From positions 85,132,420-85,196,419 of the forward strand of contig OX439036.1 in the NCBI GenBank assembly GCA_949317995.1: DNA of 64,000 bases, in the 5' to 3' direction. A model generated the notes under the pieces. It was not told the origin of the DNA and ran no database searches. It saw only the letters and a list, made by a program, of their open reading frames with translations. The stretch comes from Acholoe squamosa. Taxonomy: Eukaryota > Annelida > Polychaeta > Phyllodocida > Polynoidae. Positions within the stretch are counted from its first letter, which is position 1; the number at the start of each line of letters is the position of its first letter. The position numbers and the translations under genes were made by a program. Positions 1-11,237 of the stretch are shown piece by piece.

Positions 1-540
1 TAGACTGTGGGTTAGCATACAATCTTTTAGTATTTTCACTGACCCACACACAAGGTGTCTAACCTCTCCAGTTGAAGAATTCAGGATTGTGGATGTCTAT
101 TTTGATATTCAATAACAAGTGCAAATTTAACAATGAAATAGAATTCACTACCATTCGTTGATAGTATTTACAGACCTTAGTGATCTATTCTTCATGAAAA
201 CAAAATGACACAGATACATCAAATGTCTCAAGTGTTGGTAGTACCTCTTGGTAGTGATTAATCCTGGTACCAAAATGGTTGTTTGCCCCATCTAGTGGAA
301 TATCCTAGAACAATGATGTATGTCAAACCATCACATGTCAAGAGCCTTCGACATGACCGTGACCCTAGTCAACTCACAGATGACGTGGCATTTTAAGGCA
401 TGTCAAATCATATGAGGATTACTGTGTGCTACAGTTGTCATGGTGACATATGTGCACATGTCCCAATGACGTGTGCTCTCTGTGTCAAATCAAGTTGACA
501 TGGGTATACATGTCACTTTGTCAGGAAGACTTTTTTCAGT
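1..540. other. No gene seen; short repeated words
   Basis: I see no credible coding exon here. The stretch from about 330 to 520 repeats short words built on TGACATGTC, TGTCAAATCA and TGACGTG, which gives many small inverted pairs. This could be a degenerate minisatellite or chance. Confidence 0.4.
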
Positions 541-544
541 GTAA

Positions 545-895
545 ACATCAACGCAGCAAAATATAAATAACAACACAGCAGTCACACAGATCGCAGGGTC
601 TTGTACTGTAAAAATCAAACCTGTCTGATATTAAGTTGCAGAGAGTCATCAGTGTGAAAGTCTACAATATTTACATTAGGTCAACTTGATTTAGTAAACA
701 AAAACATCTTTTGGCAACAAAAATGTGCCTGAGATTGTACACAAAGCCTTCCCCCCATAAACAAAAAGCTCTCTCAATCTTCTATTTACACCTTGAAATA
801 AAAACAAATACCACTCTATAATCTGTGTTTGTGCCTGCTTTTGTGAGAATAGCTCCGATTTTCAGCAAAAATCGCATAGTGGAGCCTCACTGTTA
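545..895 (+). repeat. Dispersed repeat, copy 1 of a pair (other copy 38241-38588)
   Basis: About 350 bases align in the same orientation with 38241-38588, with shared blocks such as AACAACACAGCAGT and CATCAGTGTGAAAGTCT. Both copies end in TAGTGGAGCCTCA. In the other copy the matching inverted end is found at 37829, so the family is probably an inverted-repeat DNA transposon. I do not find the left terminus of this copy, which may be truncated. Confidence 0.65.
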
Positions 896-1185
896 GGTCT
901 TGTCTTGTTTCCAAGTTAGAGAGACGATGGATGAGGTTCTGTGCGACTTTGGAAACGAATTTCATTTAAATGATTGTTATAACCATGGGGGTTATCAAGA
1001 AAGATATTTGGAGAGAAATTATTCGGTGCAAAAATACTAAAGATGTGTGTATAGAAATTACCTTCTATGGCATAAGAATTGTGGTCTCTTGCTTAAAAGT
1101 AATGAAGATCAGCCTAAACGAGATCAACCTTTAGAAACGATTTCATTAAAGTCATCAGTTTGTTGCCGCGGTTACTGCTTTCTTA

Positions 1186-1262
1186 TGGTAGAATCGGATT
1201 CTACCGTAGAATCGGATTCTACCATTATTAATTTTATGGGGATTATCCCCATAAAATTAATG
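1186..1262. repeat. Cluster of perfect palindromes
   Basis: The 19-base palindrome GGTAGAATCGGATTCTACC is followed at once by an overlapping second copy. Next comes a 35-base inverted repeat (1227-1261) whose 17-base arms ATTAATTTTATGGGGAT pair perfectly around one base. The cluster directly abuts the MITE starting at 1270. Confidence 0.7.
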
Positions 1263-1269
1263 GTCTTTA

Positions 1270-1524
1270 GGAGGGTATTGCCAAAAGAAAACGAGGATGA
1301 ACCTCTATAAAAATTTTCAGAGAGTGCTGAGGAAAACGTGTATGGCCTAACTTGTTTTCATAGCATAGACAAAAAAATTACATCAGAATCTATAGAAAAC
1401 TCTTCTTGAGATGTAGAAAAACGTGCACGTTTTCTCTAAACGTTTATCCACATAATTATTTAGCAAGACAAAAACGTGCACTTTTTCTTTCTTGGTTCTC
1501 GTTTCACTTTTGGCAAGACCCTCC
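1270..1524. mobile_element. MITE, GGAGGGT-CTTGCCAAAA family, copy 1
   Basis: The ends are inverted: GGAGGGTATTGCCAAAAG on the left and TTTTGGCAAGACCCTCC on the right. The interior holds the palindromic word AAACGTGCACGTTT. The element at 39449-39719 is a second copy in the opposite orientation, and a fragment lies at 41213-41286. No coding capacity is seen. The target duplication is unclear, so the superfamily is not assigned. Confidence 0.7.
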
Positions 1525-2465
1525 ATGTAGCATTTGTGCACTGTCATTGAGACAATGTGAAATGATAGAGGGGTAACCTTGTCCAGTTCAATTTTTCTGA
1601 ACTGAGCATTGACACGGTGACACGGTATTGCAAAATGGCAATGGGTAGACTACAAAAACAGTCATATGAATGAATAACCTTTATTCAAATCTAAAGGGGT
1701 GCGATCTCATGGGGAGAATCTCACGGTGTGTCGGGAGGGGGTGGGGTTCCTAGAATCAGATATGCTTGTCCCAACACCCTAAATAACATTCTATTGATAT
1801 TTTATGAAAACTTACTGACTTTTGATATACATATATATTTGTATTGTATTTACTGCATCGGGGTTACATATGGGCGACCGTCGATGAGAAGATACCCTAT
1901 GCATTTTCATTTGTGTCTGCATTCTATGTTATTTCTCTGCATGGCCTTTAATGGGAATGGGTATAAGGCCCTCAAAAGAAATAAGACAGAACTGATAATG
2001 TGATTGTCTGGATTATCAAGACTTGTTAGTTGTTGTCTTTATTTTAGAGAGTTTTCAAAGTATTTGATGTTAGCAATCTCTAGATGACTTAAGACTGGTA
2101 ACAGAAATGCTGTTCAAAACAAGCTCTCATAAACATGGAACCTATGACTACTATAATAACTTGTATGGCAGCTGCTTAGGAAATGGATATTGGTTAAACA
2201 TCTGTTTCCCTGATTTTTTTTCAATATCTTGTGTAATCTTCTAGTTGTTATTCTAAAGTTGCATTATCCAAAAAATGTAATGGAAATCGGAGAAATATCT
2301 ACCCAGAGAATGGCAATGCTCTTTCAAAATTGAATGGAATCATAATGCAAGATATTTTGCGCAATTTCATTTAATATCAGAGGTAAAACTGTTTTAAATC
2401 TTATTCCTTACTTTATGCTATCCTGATTTTTACACGTAAGTATCACGTTTGCAGGTTGAACAACT
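1525..2465. other. No gene seen
   Basis: AT-rich non-coding sequence. Short open frames here have no recognisable domain and no supporting splice sites. I see nothing else in it. Confidence 0.35.
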
Positions 2466-3224
2466 GGAGGTTAATTCAAAACATCCTGGGATCGCAACCC
2501 CAGCGATCTTAGGAATAATTCTACCTTATCCTATTAACCGATCTTAGGAATAATTCTACCTTATCCTATTAAGCGATCTTAAGATTAGACTGCGTTCACA
2601 TATCCTAGCCAGCACTAAGATCGCATCGATCTTAGCCTCAGCCCTCCTACACTATTCCAAGAATAACTGACTAGGCACAGGGGTAAGAGTCCCAAAATAA
2701 AGAAAGTCACTCTTCCTCACAAGAGTGCTTATACCATCGTTCCCCGTCCACATAGTTATGGGCTAACAAAAGTGCAATTGACTCCGTACAGTATTCAAGA
2801 GTTGTTCCCATGAATGTATGATTTATGCTCGCCTATTATAAGCATTGTCCCCCCCAGGACAAAGAGAGAGAGAAGGGAAGAATTACCTTACAGTGCACTT
2901 AACGCATGAGTAGCCCTAAGAACCCTCAAGGACTCTCAGTAAACGTCCTCCCTGTTTATGTAATCAGCAGGCTGTTCACTCTTCCGATCAGGAGTGTTCC
3001 CTGTAAGTGCTCTTGTACTGAGGTGAAACCACTATGCAATTCTTTCACTAAGATCGCAGTGATCTTAGTGCTGGAAAAGGAATAGTGAAGTGATCCCAGG
3101 ACTTTCTATTCTTCACAGGCCTGCAACCACTGCATTAGATAGAGTAGACCCGCCAGGTCTTATGATATGTGCCTACACTAAGATCGCTGGGGTTGCGATC
3201 CCAGGATGTTTTGAATTAAGCTCC
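2466..3224. mobile_element. Inverted-repeat element, GGAGCTTAATTCAAAAC family, long copy
   Basis: The left end GGAGGTTAATTCAAAACATC is the inverse of the right end at 3177-3224, and the inversion runs on through GGGATCGCAACCCCAGCGAT. A unit of about 39 bases beginning CGATCTTAGGAATAATTC is tandemly duplicated near the left end. The shorter copy at 31646-32074 carries the same interior blocks in reverse orientation, for example the stretch around GACTCTTACCCCTGTGCC. It looks like a non-autonomous DNA transposon. There is no transposase ORF. Confidence 0.7.
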
Positions 3225-3446
3225 TGGTCTGACACCTTTCATAATAACTTTCACACACAGAGTGAGGCAAAAAGTGCTGGGTGATTCATATTCCGTGCTG
3301 TACAAATATCATGTTTAGAAAAGAACACACGTGATGTTGATCTCTCCTGTGGCTATAACCACAGCAATTTTTTTTCTTTACCACATACGTGAGATTCAGG
3401 GCAAGCTATCACGTACAGTCCTATTTGAATGGTCACTTAACAGGGA

Positions 3447-3449
<3 letters not shown>

Positions 3450-3507
<58 letters not shown>
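3450..3507. repeat. (TA)n microsatellite
   Basis: About 29 uninterrupted TA dinucleotides. Confidence 0.95.
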
Positions 3508-3512
<5 letters not shown>

Positions 3513-4129
3513 GCTTCTTTACTCATTACGCATGAGCAGTTACCGCAATGAATCAAATGAAACAAATCCAATTTCGACTAAAGCTGTGTGCTTTTTGTGG
3601 ACACACTAGCGGTTTTCCTAAATTGCTTTATCCAAAGTGGCTTAGTTTGGGTTTATCTGAGCTTACATTAATTGACTGCTATATCACAATATTTGAAGGA
3701 ATAATTGCCACTTTTTATCTTTCCTGGATATAAGGTTATAAGGTTGGGAGAGAGGGGGCATGCAGGGCTTCAGTTCTGGATCCGGATTAACCGCCTCTAC
3801 TAGTATATCGGCCTATGGTCCAGAGCTAAGTTGATAAATGCAAACCAGCGTTGCTTCTTTTATATTCATAGCATGTCTTATAAACGTGGGTGGGACCATC
3901 CACATTTTACAATTGTAATATAAAACCCTCAACTTTAGATACTCCCTTTTTTCAATGGACACTAGCCTACTTCCCTCTTCTCAAAATACACATTTCACAA
4001 CAGTATGTATACGTAATGGACACACTGTGCAGCGATACTCCATACCCAGCAAATTGTCGTTATCTGTCGCCATGATTGGTCATCAATGGTGACTCCTTTT
4101 TGAGTGATAACTCACTGCATCGTCTTTTG
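3508..4129. other. No gene seen
   Basis: Non-coding sequence between the TA microsatellite and the 83-base satellite. Small open frames show no domain or splice support. Confidence 0.35.
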
Positions 4130-4885
4130 CCACTGTGTCTCAGTCTCACATGGCATGGCGATTTATCACAACAGTCGCCAACATGATCTCACTCACTGTG
4201 TGAGTATGTGCCATCCCTTGTCATCCCTCACAAAGCATGGTGACTTATCACCACCGTCGCCAACATGAATCTAACTCACTGCGTGAGTATGTGCCACTGC
4301 CTGTCAACTCTCACTCAGAATGGCAGCTTATCACAACCATCGCCAACATGGATCTGACTCACTGTGTGATTATGTGCCACTCCCAGTCAGGTCTCACTCA
4401 GAATGGCGACTTATCACCAACATCGCTAATAAGGATCTCACTCCCTGCGTGAGTATGCGCCACTCCCAGTCAACTCTCACTCAGAATGGCAGCTTATCAC
4501 CACCATCGCCAACATGGATCTCACTCACTCTGTCAATATGTGCCACTGTCTGTCAACTCTCACTCAGATGGCGACTTTTCACCTGCATTGCCCCATGGCT
4601 CTCCTTCATTGCGTGAGTTTGTGTCATTCCTAGTTAGTCTTCTCTCAAAATGGCGACTTATCACCACCATCGCTGACATGGATGTCACCCGCTGTGTGAG
4701 TGTGTGCCACTGTCATCAACTCTCACACAAAATGGCGACTTATCACCATCATTGCCAACATTGGTCTCACTCAATGCGTGAATTTGTGTCACCCCAAGTC
4801 AATGCTTTTTGAGGATTGCATCATCTGTCACTCACTCTCACTCAGAATGGCAACTTATCACCACCATTGCCAAAGTTGTTGAGAG
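4130..4885 (+). repeat. 83-bp satellite, about nine copies
   Basis: The word AATGGCGACTTATCACCA and its variants recur at about 4150, 4233, 4316, 4399, 4482, 4565, 4648 and 4731, a steady 83-base spacing. A further diverged unit lies at about 4845. Each unit also carries CTCACTCACTGTGTGAGT-like sequence, which can fold on itself. Because 83 is not a multiple of three, the open frames across the array shift and are not genes. Confidence 0.85.
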
Positions 4886-5230
4886 AGCACCACTGTTCAA
4901 CATGTAGCCTATCTAGGAAGTGTGGGCATGAAGTATAAGTCCCATACGTATCAAATGTGCTTTGTTTCACACTGATTTCCATGTAATACTAGTTGAATCA
5001 AACAAGATAATATAGAGAAAATATCAATTGAATTTAGATGGAGGTATCTGTAATTTGTATTTGTATTTATTGACGCTTTTGTCCCAAGGTGATGGGTCTT
5101 TTTTTGCACGCCCTACAGTGTTTAACATGCCTGGTGACACTGTGGGTAGTTACATGGAGTAAAGTGCATAGTAATGCACTGTCATGGTGCAGAGTTGTAG
5201 CTTACACTATTATGTACAAATATGAAGAGT

Positions 5231-6373
5231 TCAAGTGAATTCAAAGTTTTTGACTATGTATTTAAAGGTTTTTTTGTTTTTTTTAGTTTGCACCTTTTGC
5301 TCTGTATGACTAAGTTGGTCCCACAGCTTAACACCTCTGTAATAAGGGCTATGCTCATAATGACTTGTACGCGCCCTTTTCCGCGCAAACTTTATCTTGC
5401 GGTTGCCACGTGTTCTGACATGTTGTTGTTCTAAGGCTTCACCCTTTTTATATTTATCCCACATCATGCATACTAACTGTATATTACGACTGTTACTTAG
5501 CATTCGTACATTACAATCATCATGTAATTCCTTGATAGATTTACCCCTTATGCGCTCTCTAAGACAAATACGTAGACCCTGATTTTGCATGCACTGCTGT
5601 TTCATCAGTTCAGCACCAATACATCCACCTATAAAGAAGGAGCAGTAGTCTAATGTAGGTGATATCATAGACTTATATATAGTTATGCAATGTTTTCCAT
5701 CAAGGAATTTGCGCACCTTATTCGGCTTGTGTAGTTTATTCCCCATATTCTTTTTTACTTTGTTCATATGCATGCTAACAGTTAACCTGCTATCAAGTTC
5801 TACTCCCAAATAGTTATAAGTGGAGCATGTAGGTAGATTTTTTCCTCCCATTTGAAAGAATGGACCTGTCAGATCACTAAGCTTTGCCTTTGTACCAAAA
5901 TACATACCAGTGCTTTTATCTGCATTAATAGTCACATAATTGCGCTGGCACCAATCCTGAACCCTAAGGAGATCCTTCTGGAGAAGCGCACATGCTTCAT
6001 TGGCATCTTGGTGTGAAACATAAACTAATAGATAGTCTGCATACATTACACATTTACAATTTTGTAAAATTCCAGGCAAGTCATTGACATATATAATAAA
6101 CAACAAGGTGCCCATGGTAGACCCCTGTGGGACCCCGAATTTTACCTCTCTCTGTTGCGACTTTTGTCCATTGGCTATTGTACTGTGACTTCTATGCTTT
6201 AAGTAACCCCTTAACCATCTTTTGATAGTCAGATGAAGATTTAGTCTGTCCATTTTTTGAATGAGTGTGGCATGATGTACACAGTCAAACGCTTTAGAGA
6301 AATCTATAAAACATGCTGCTGTTATATTCCCATCATCCATGTTGTCATATAGGTCCTTGGTAACAGTAAACAC
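5231..6373 (-). pseudogene. LINE reverse transcriptase, palm to C-terminus, altered active site
   Basis: Reverse transcriptase that would copy the LINE RNA at the nicked target. Visible motifs in order are FIDFSKAFDCVHH (first catalytic Asp), GVPQGSTMGTLLFIIYVND, then MYADY where the family has YADD, then the YLGVELDS block. The second Asp of the catalytic pair is replaced by Tyr, which should abolish polymerisation. The C-terminal thumb and connection region (HSPYYRGVKLWDQL) is complete to the stop at 5231. The frame is otherwise open for 380 codons. Sequence just upstream (RNDRQFGFR-type block near 6400) is in another frame. Confidence 0.85.
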
Positions 6374-6510
6374 AGCATCAGCAGTGCTTCTGCCACTTCG
6401 GAACCCAAATTGCCTATCATTTAGTATATCATTTTCATTTAGATGTTTGGTTATAACTCATGTAGTATTTTTTCTAACATCTTCCCCGGCAGGGGCAGTA
6501 AAGTAATATG

Positions 6511-6909
6511 TCACCAGTTTTTCACATTAAACAGATCACCCGACTTGGCGATAGGTACAAGTATGCTATTAGACCAGGATCTGGGAAAAGACCCACTTCT
6601 GATCGAGTTAGTAAAAATAAGACATATATGTTTACTCAGCACAGTAAAAACATCTTTCAGTACTCTTGAGTTCACACCATCGAGACCACTTGACTTATTA
6701 ATGCTTATTTTTTGTACGAGTTTAGATATTACTTCCTCGTTAATAAATTCACTAGCATCAAGATCAGGGGTATTTTCTGGGATTACTAGATCCTGCATGT
6801 CAGTCTGTACAGCAGGCATGACACCATTTATTAGGTCATAGTATAGTTTTTCTCCAATATCAGAGAAATATCTATTTATATAATCTGCAACGTCCGTGGG
6901 GACGACCAC
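6511..6909 (-). pseudogene. LINE reverse transcriptase, N-terminal fragment
   Basis: The fragment covers the linker and first RT blocks, with SINKSSGLDGVNSRVLKD and the LVPIAKSGDLFNVKNW stretch typical of non-LTR RT motifs 0-1. It is in a different frame from both the endonuclease upstream and the main RT block downstream, so at least two indels separate the three pieces. Confidence 0.75.
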
Positions 6910-7028
6910 TGAACCTGTGTAGCTATCTTTCAGCTGTATGTCAGTGCTTTTGGCTTTGGGATTTACAAGTTTATTGATTTCCCTCCAAAAACAAACAGGA
7001 TCACCCCTGAACTCTTCTAATAGCCTCC

Positions 7029-8030
7029 CTATCCAGTCCCTTTTAAGTTATTCTGATGTCTCTGTATTCTATTTCTCATGCGGCCAATTTCCAGTAAAAT
7101 TTCTTTGCTGCCATTTCTTTTCTGTTCTTTAATGAGCAGTTGTCGGTCATTCATGAGCTTAATTGTCTCACACCCTACCCAGGGCAAGGGTTTGGTCTTG
7201 ATGACTGTGGTCTTAACCGGGCAACTGTCATTTAAATAATCAGTTATACAATTAAAAAGATAATCCCATTGAGCGTCAGGATCATTGCTTTGAAATAGTG
7301 GCTCCCAGTTATAATCAAGTAAATACTCATGAAAGTCATCAGCATCATAGTATTTATAGGAACGCCCTTTGAAAGTTTCAGTTATATATTCTTCCTTTAA
7401 CTTTTTTCTACTTATGTAAACAGGGTAGTGGTCAGAAATAAGGCATTCATAGATACCTGAATGTGTAACTATATCACTATTCGATAGTATATTATCTAGG
7501 CAAGTGCCAGAATTATCCTTGGGTCTTGTTATACCTTCAATGTATTTTTTCAGGGTTTTTGTACGACAGAAATCAATAAGTGCTTTAGTTTTGGTTTCAT
7601 TTCTGTCTCTAGTATTTATGTTTAGATCGCCCATAAGCCATATTTCAGGATTATGGTCTAATTTATCTATACTCGCAATTAATTTATCAAAGAATTTAAC
7701 ATAGTCACCTTTTCGGGGTCTATAAACATTTAAGAAATACATGGATTTTAGTTTAGGCCTGTCGACAAATAGTACTTGTAACTCAATATCTGCATCCATA
7801 TGCTGTAGATTTGTTAGAACTCTGCAATATGGACTAAATGCAGTACTCATATAGGTCAGTAGCCCACCAGCTTGGTCAGTTGCTCTATCCAATCTGAATA
7901 TGTGCTTACCTTTCCAGTATATTAGAGAATTATCAAGTTGAGGATTGAGCCAACTTTCACAGATGCACAAGACATCACAATTATGTATACTCAATTTAAT
8001 GTCAATGAGCTTCCCCTCTGCTGCGTCCAT
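7029..8030 (-). pseudogene. LINE endonuclease domain (exonuclease-endonuclease-phosphatase family)
   Basis: This is the target-site nicking endonuclease of the LINE. Family landmarks are visible in order: CICESWL with the metal-binding glutamate near residue 25, the MGDLNIN motif with catalytic Asp and Asn near residue 135, and the C-terminal SDHYPV motif. All catalytic residues I can check are present. The ATG at 8030 opens the block, but family members usually begin some 20-30 residues earlier, so the true start may be lost in a frameshift upstream. The frame stops at 7029, before RT, where an intact element would continue, so the polyprotein is broken. Its neighbour downstream on the same strand is the RT block. 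Confidence 0.8.
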
Positions 8031-8439
8031 TCAGGGAAACAAAGACCATACCTTTAAGCTACTCAAGTGCGCTGCAGTGTTTACTAGCTGTTGTTTTCTT
8101 ACAGGGTTCATTATTGGGCAATAAATCAGTCCTACTATGGGAATAGTAGGCAACCTTTGTACAGCGTGCTTGTATCTGATAGGTGGAGTAACTCCGAGTT
8201 ACTGCACTGGGGGTACCCCTTAATATAGCCAAGGGAGCTAACCTCAAACCAGGGCTATAAACTAAGTGATAAGCTCAGTGGGAAAAGGGGTTGAGTCACT
8301 CCGCAAAATGAAAGCAACTATCCTTAAACAACTTTTCTCTGGTTACAGTAAAAATACATAGGGAAATATCTACATGAAGACCTTGTCTGTGGTTAGAGGG
8401 AAGATACATATGGCAATACCTTCTCTGGCAAAACATACT

Positions 8440-9140
8440 TTGATCTGGCTTCGCCATCACTGGTGAGTCTGAGTGATCACCACTCTCGCCATCCATGGTG
8501 AACCTGCACTATGACGTGGTGCGCGTTTCATCTAGCAAGGTGAGTGATCAACTGTCTTGCCATCCCTGGTGAGTGTGAGTCATCACGATCCTTGCCAATC
8601 GTGGTGAACGCATGCTATGGCATGGTGTGCGTTTCATCTAGCGAGGTGAGTGATCACTCATGTCGCCATCCCCGGTGAGTGTGGGTGATCAAGATCCTCA
8701 CCATCTGTGGTGAACCTGTGCTATGACGAGGTACGCTTTTCATCTAGCGAGCTGAGTGATTACCCGAGTGACCATCCCCAGTGAGTGTGTGTGATCATGA
8801 TCCTTGCCATCCATGGTGAACGTGCTTTATGACGTGTGCATCTCATCTAGCGAAGTGAGTGATCACTCATGTCACCATCTCTGGTGAGGATGAGTGATCA
8901 CTCATGTCGCCTTCCCTGGTGAGGATGAGTGATCACAATCCTCGCCATCCCTGGTGAACATGCGCTATGACGAGGTGCGTGTTTCATCTAGCGAGGTGAG
9001 TGATCACCGGTGAGTCTGAGTGATCACCATCCTCGCCATCTGAGGTGAGGCCATGTGATCACCACCATTGCTATTCCTGGTGATCTTGTGCTATAGCGAC
9101 GTCGTGTTCCATCTAGCGCCATGTGTGAGCCACTTCACAC
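8440..9140 (+). repeat. ~106-bp satellite, about six copies
   Basis: The word TTTCATCTAGCGAGGTGAGT and its variants recur at about 8529, 8635, 8741, 8845, 8987 and 9110. Spacing is 104-106 bases for the first four and longer where a sub-block is duplicated. Units carry TGAGTGATCAC and CCATCCCTGGTGAG words. Open frames across it are artefacts. Confidence 0.8.
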
Positions 9141-9412
9141 AGGTTGACGAGGACTCACGACAATTTGCTTGGTAGGGTGGTGATGAGTGTGGGGGTCATT
9201 TAACCAATCCTCCTGTCCCTCCTGTTCAGATATTAACACAAAAAAAAAACTGATGGCCGTCAGTCACTGGTGGATGGCGTAGTCTATCATTCTTTTTTAG
9301 TTCTAGAGCTTGGAGTATGTTATCGTGGTTCCTAGTTTACCCCAAATTTCAAATGCCATTATCACCACATACCAGCAGCCTACGGGCGGCTGTCATCAAG
9401 GTGTGAGGTCAT

Positions 9413-9476
<64 letters not shown>

Positions 9477-9916
9477 AGAGTGCTGGGGTTACATGAGCTC
9501 CCCACACTCATTGTCCGGCGGGCGCTGACTCTTACCTGACGGGAGAGTCAGGCTTCCTGCATAGGGCTCATTTGTCAGGTGGCTGGAATTGTAGGACATA
9601 ATTTTTTTATGTCTATTTCCTCTTAAAGATGCCTTCCTAAGACATGTTTGTTGCCATTTTGTGAGAAACCTTTAATACGGGGGCCCAGATTATTTGGTTC
9701 TCGCATATCTGTTAGCCTTCATATCAAGTTTAGCTGCCACGGTCAGCCATGTTGGATGTGGTTTCAGGTCTCACAACAGAGGTGTTATTCATGAAATAAT
9801 GTTATTCATGAGAATCTGCTTGGAGAGTGGAGATTGACTTCCTGTCTGGCAGAAAATGCACCTGCTGATAGCTACCCATTGCAACCCACAGGGCATGTGC
9901 CAAATCTTGGAAAAGG
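9141..9916. other. No gene seen; (TA)n at 9415-9474
   Basis: Non-coding sequence holding a TA microsatellite of about 30 units. Otherwise I see nothing supportable before the inverted-repeat element that starts at 9921. Confidence 0.4.
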
Positions 9917-10709
9917 GTGCACAGCCAAAAATAACTTTCTTATTTTAAGAAATTATTTCTCATTTTAAGTAAAATTAACTTAAAACAAGTTTGTCCGCCA
10001 GGTAACAAAATTTTACTTGAAATCTTGGTATGTCCAGCTTACTTGAATTAAGAAATACAATCTTAAGATATAAATTCTTGAATCAAGTAATTTATTCTCA
10101 CATCAGGATTCAATTTCTTAGAATATTTCTTAAAAGAAGTAGATAATTCTCATGGAAGAGGATTATTTCAAGATAAACTTACTCATACTTTTTCTTAATA
10201 TAAGTTATATTTTCTCATTTTCAGTATTTCAAAAAAACATTTCCTTGTTTGTAAAGTGGTTATGATTTTTATCTATTATGGAAATGCTTTAGATCAAATA
10301 GAAGGTTATCAGTATAGGTGACTCAGTGACAGAGGATCATCAGATTACATGCAGCTCTTTGAAGCCACATTTTCTTAAGTGAATTAGACGTTTATTCAAA
10401 GTCTTTGACTTAATGAAAGGCTGTGGCACATCCCACCCTTACATTATCATATCATCTACGCAAAAAGTGTTTAGCTTCCTTTATGCCTTGAATTTCCCTC
10501 AGTCAACTATCAGACCAATGGACCTGATACTAAATTAATTCCAAATAAGTTTCCTTCAGTTTTCACTTTATCTTACCACATCTAATATTTTAGGACCTAG
10601 TTTAAGCTAGGAATTTGTACTTTGTATTGCAAATAATTCACCATAACAGGTAGTGCTGGCACCTAGTGGCAGATTACATAATTTTCTCATTTTAAGAAAA
10701 TAATACTTA

Positions 10710-11074
10710 TGTAGGGGCCGGTATCGTCGTATATATATTAATGCCGTTCATCCGAGAGACGTGTTCGTGTGGTGCCTGTTCCTTCTATGCCAGCTAGGTG
10801 TCGCTTTGTGATACCCCGTTGGTACAAGAGGGGGCGGCACCATGCCTCGCGTCCAGCTCCTACTAAGGAGCCGGACGAGCGGCAGAGGGTGACTGGACCT
10901 AGTCCAGTCCAGACGCGCAGCTTAACCTGTAGACTAGAGTGGAATAAAGTCCTACCCGAGAGGTAGGGGTTTCTGGGGCTTTGCCCAACCCGAACTACTC
11001 GTGTTGTGTTGGTGTTTCTAGTGGTAAGCGAGCCAAAGAGCCACCCAGCATATAAGTCAATACGAACCATTACA
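10710..11074 (+). repeat. 5' LTR of element 1
   Basis: 365 bp, TG...CA bounded. It holds TATATATA at about 10730 and AATAAA at about 10944, a possible promoter and polyadenylation signal. It differs from the 3' LTR at two places by eye, one near 10754 and one near 10872. The open frames inside it on both strands are repeated in the other LTR and are not genes. Confidence 0.95.
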
Positions 11075-11075
11075 C

Positions 11076-11092
11076 TGGTGCCGTGACCAGTT
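11076..11092 (+). promoter_or_regulatory. Primer-binding site of element 1
   Basis: TGGTGCCGTGACCAGTT begins one base after the LTR. A TGG start is expected where the CCA end of a tRNA pairs to prime minus-strand synthesis. I could not assign the tRNA with confidence. Confidence 0.75.
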
Positions 11093-11237
11093 GGTTCGGG
11101 GGTGGTGCGCGGCCACATTGGCCGAAAGCCTCGGGAAACCCGAAGCGGATCCCCCCAGCCCTGGGCTAGAGGGATTCGAAGAGGATGACTTCACATCCCA
11201 GCATCTGTTGTTAGACTGGAAACCCAGTCAACAACAA

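Larger units (their letters stand above)
5045..8045 (-). mobile_element. Inactive non-LTR retrotransposon (CR1/L2-like), LINE-1 of the window
   Basis: Read on the minus strand, an endonuclease domain (8030-7029) is followed by reverse transcriptase in two open blocks (6909-6511 and 6373-5231). A short 3' region ends near 5045 in a repeated tail, AATAAATACAAATACAAA. The order endonuclease-RT and the simple repeated tail fit CR1/L2/Jockey-type LINEs. Frameshifts between the blocks and an altered RT active site show it is dead. It lies between two satellites. The exact clade is an inference from motif style and would need a phylogeny. Confidence 0.85.

Noticed and set aside
3331-3513. Frame ending in a Tyr-Ile run
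   Set aside because: It is the translation of the TA microsatellite.
4237-4882. Several His-rich frames
   Set aside because: Translation of the 83-bp satellite in shifting frames.
10738-11118. Frames inside the LTRs of element 1 (also 23184-23555)
   Set aside because: Present in both LTRs only because the LTRs are duplicated. No domain or initiation context.
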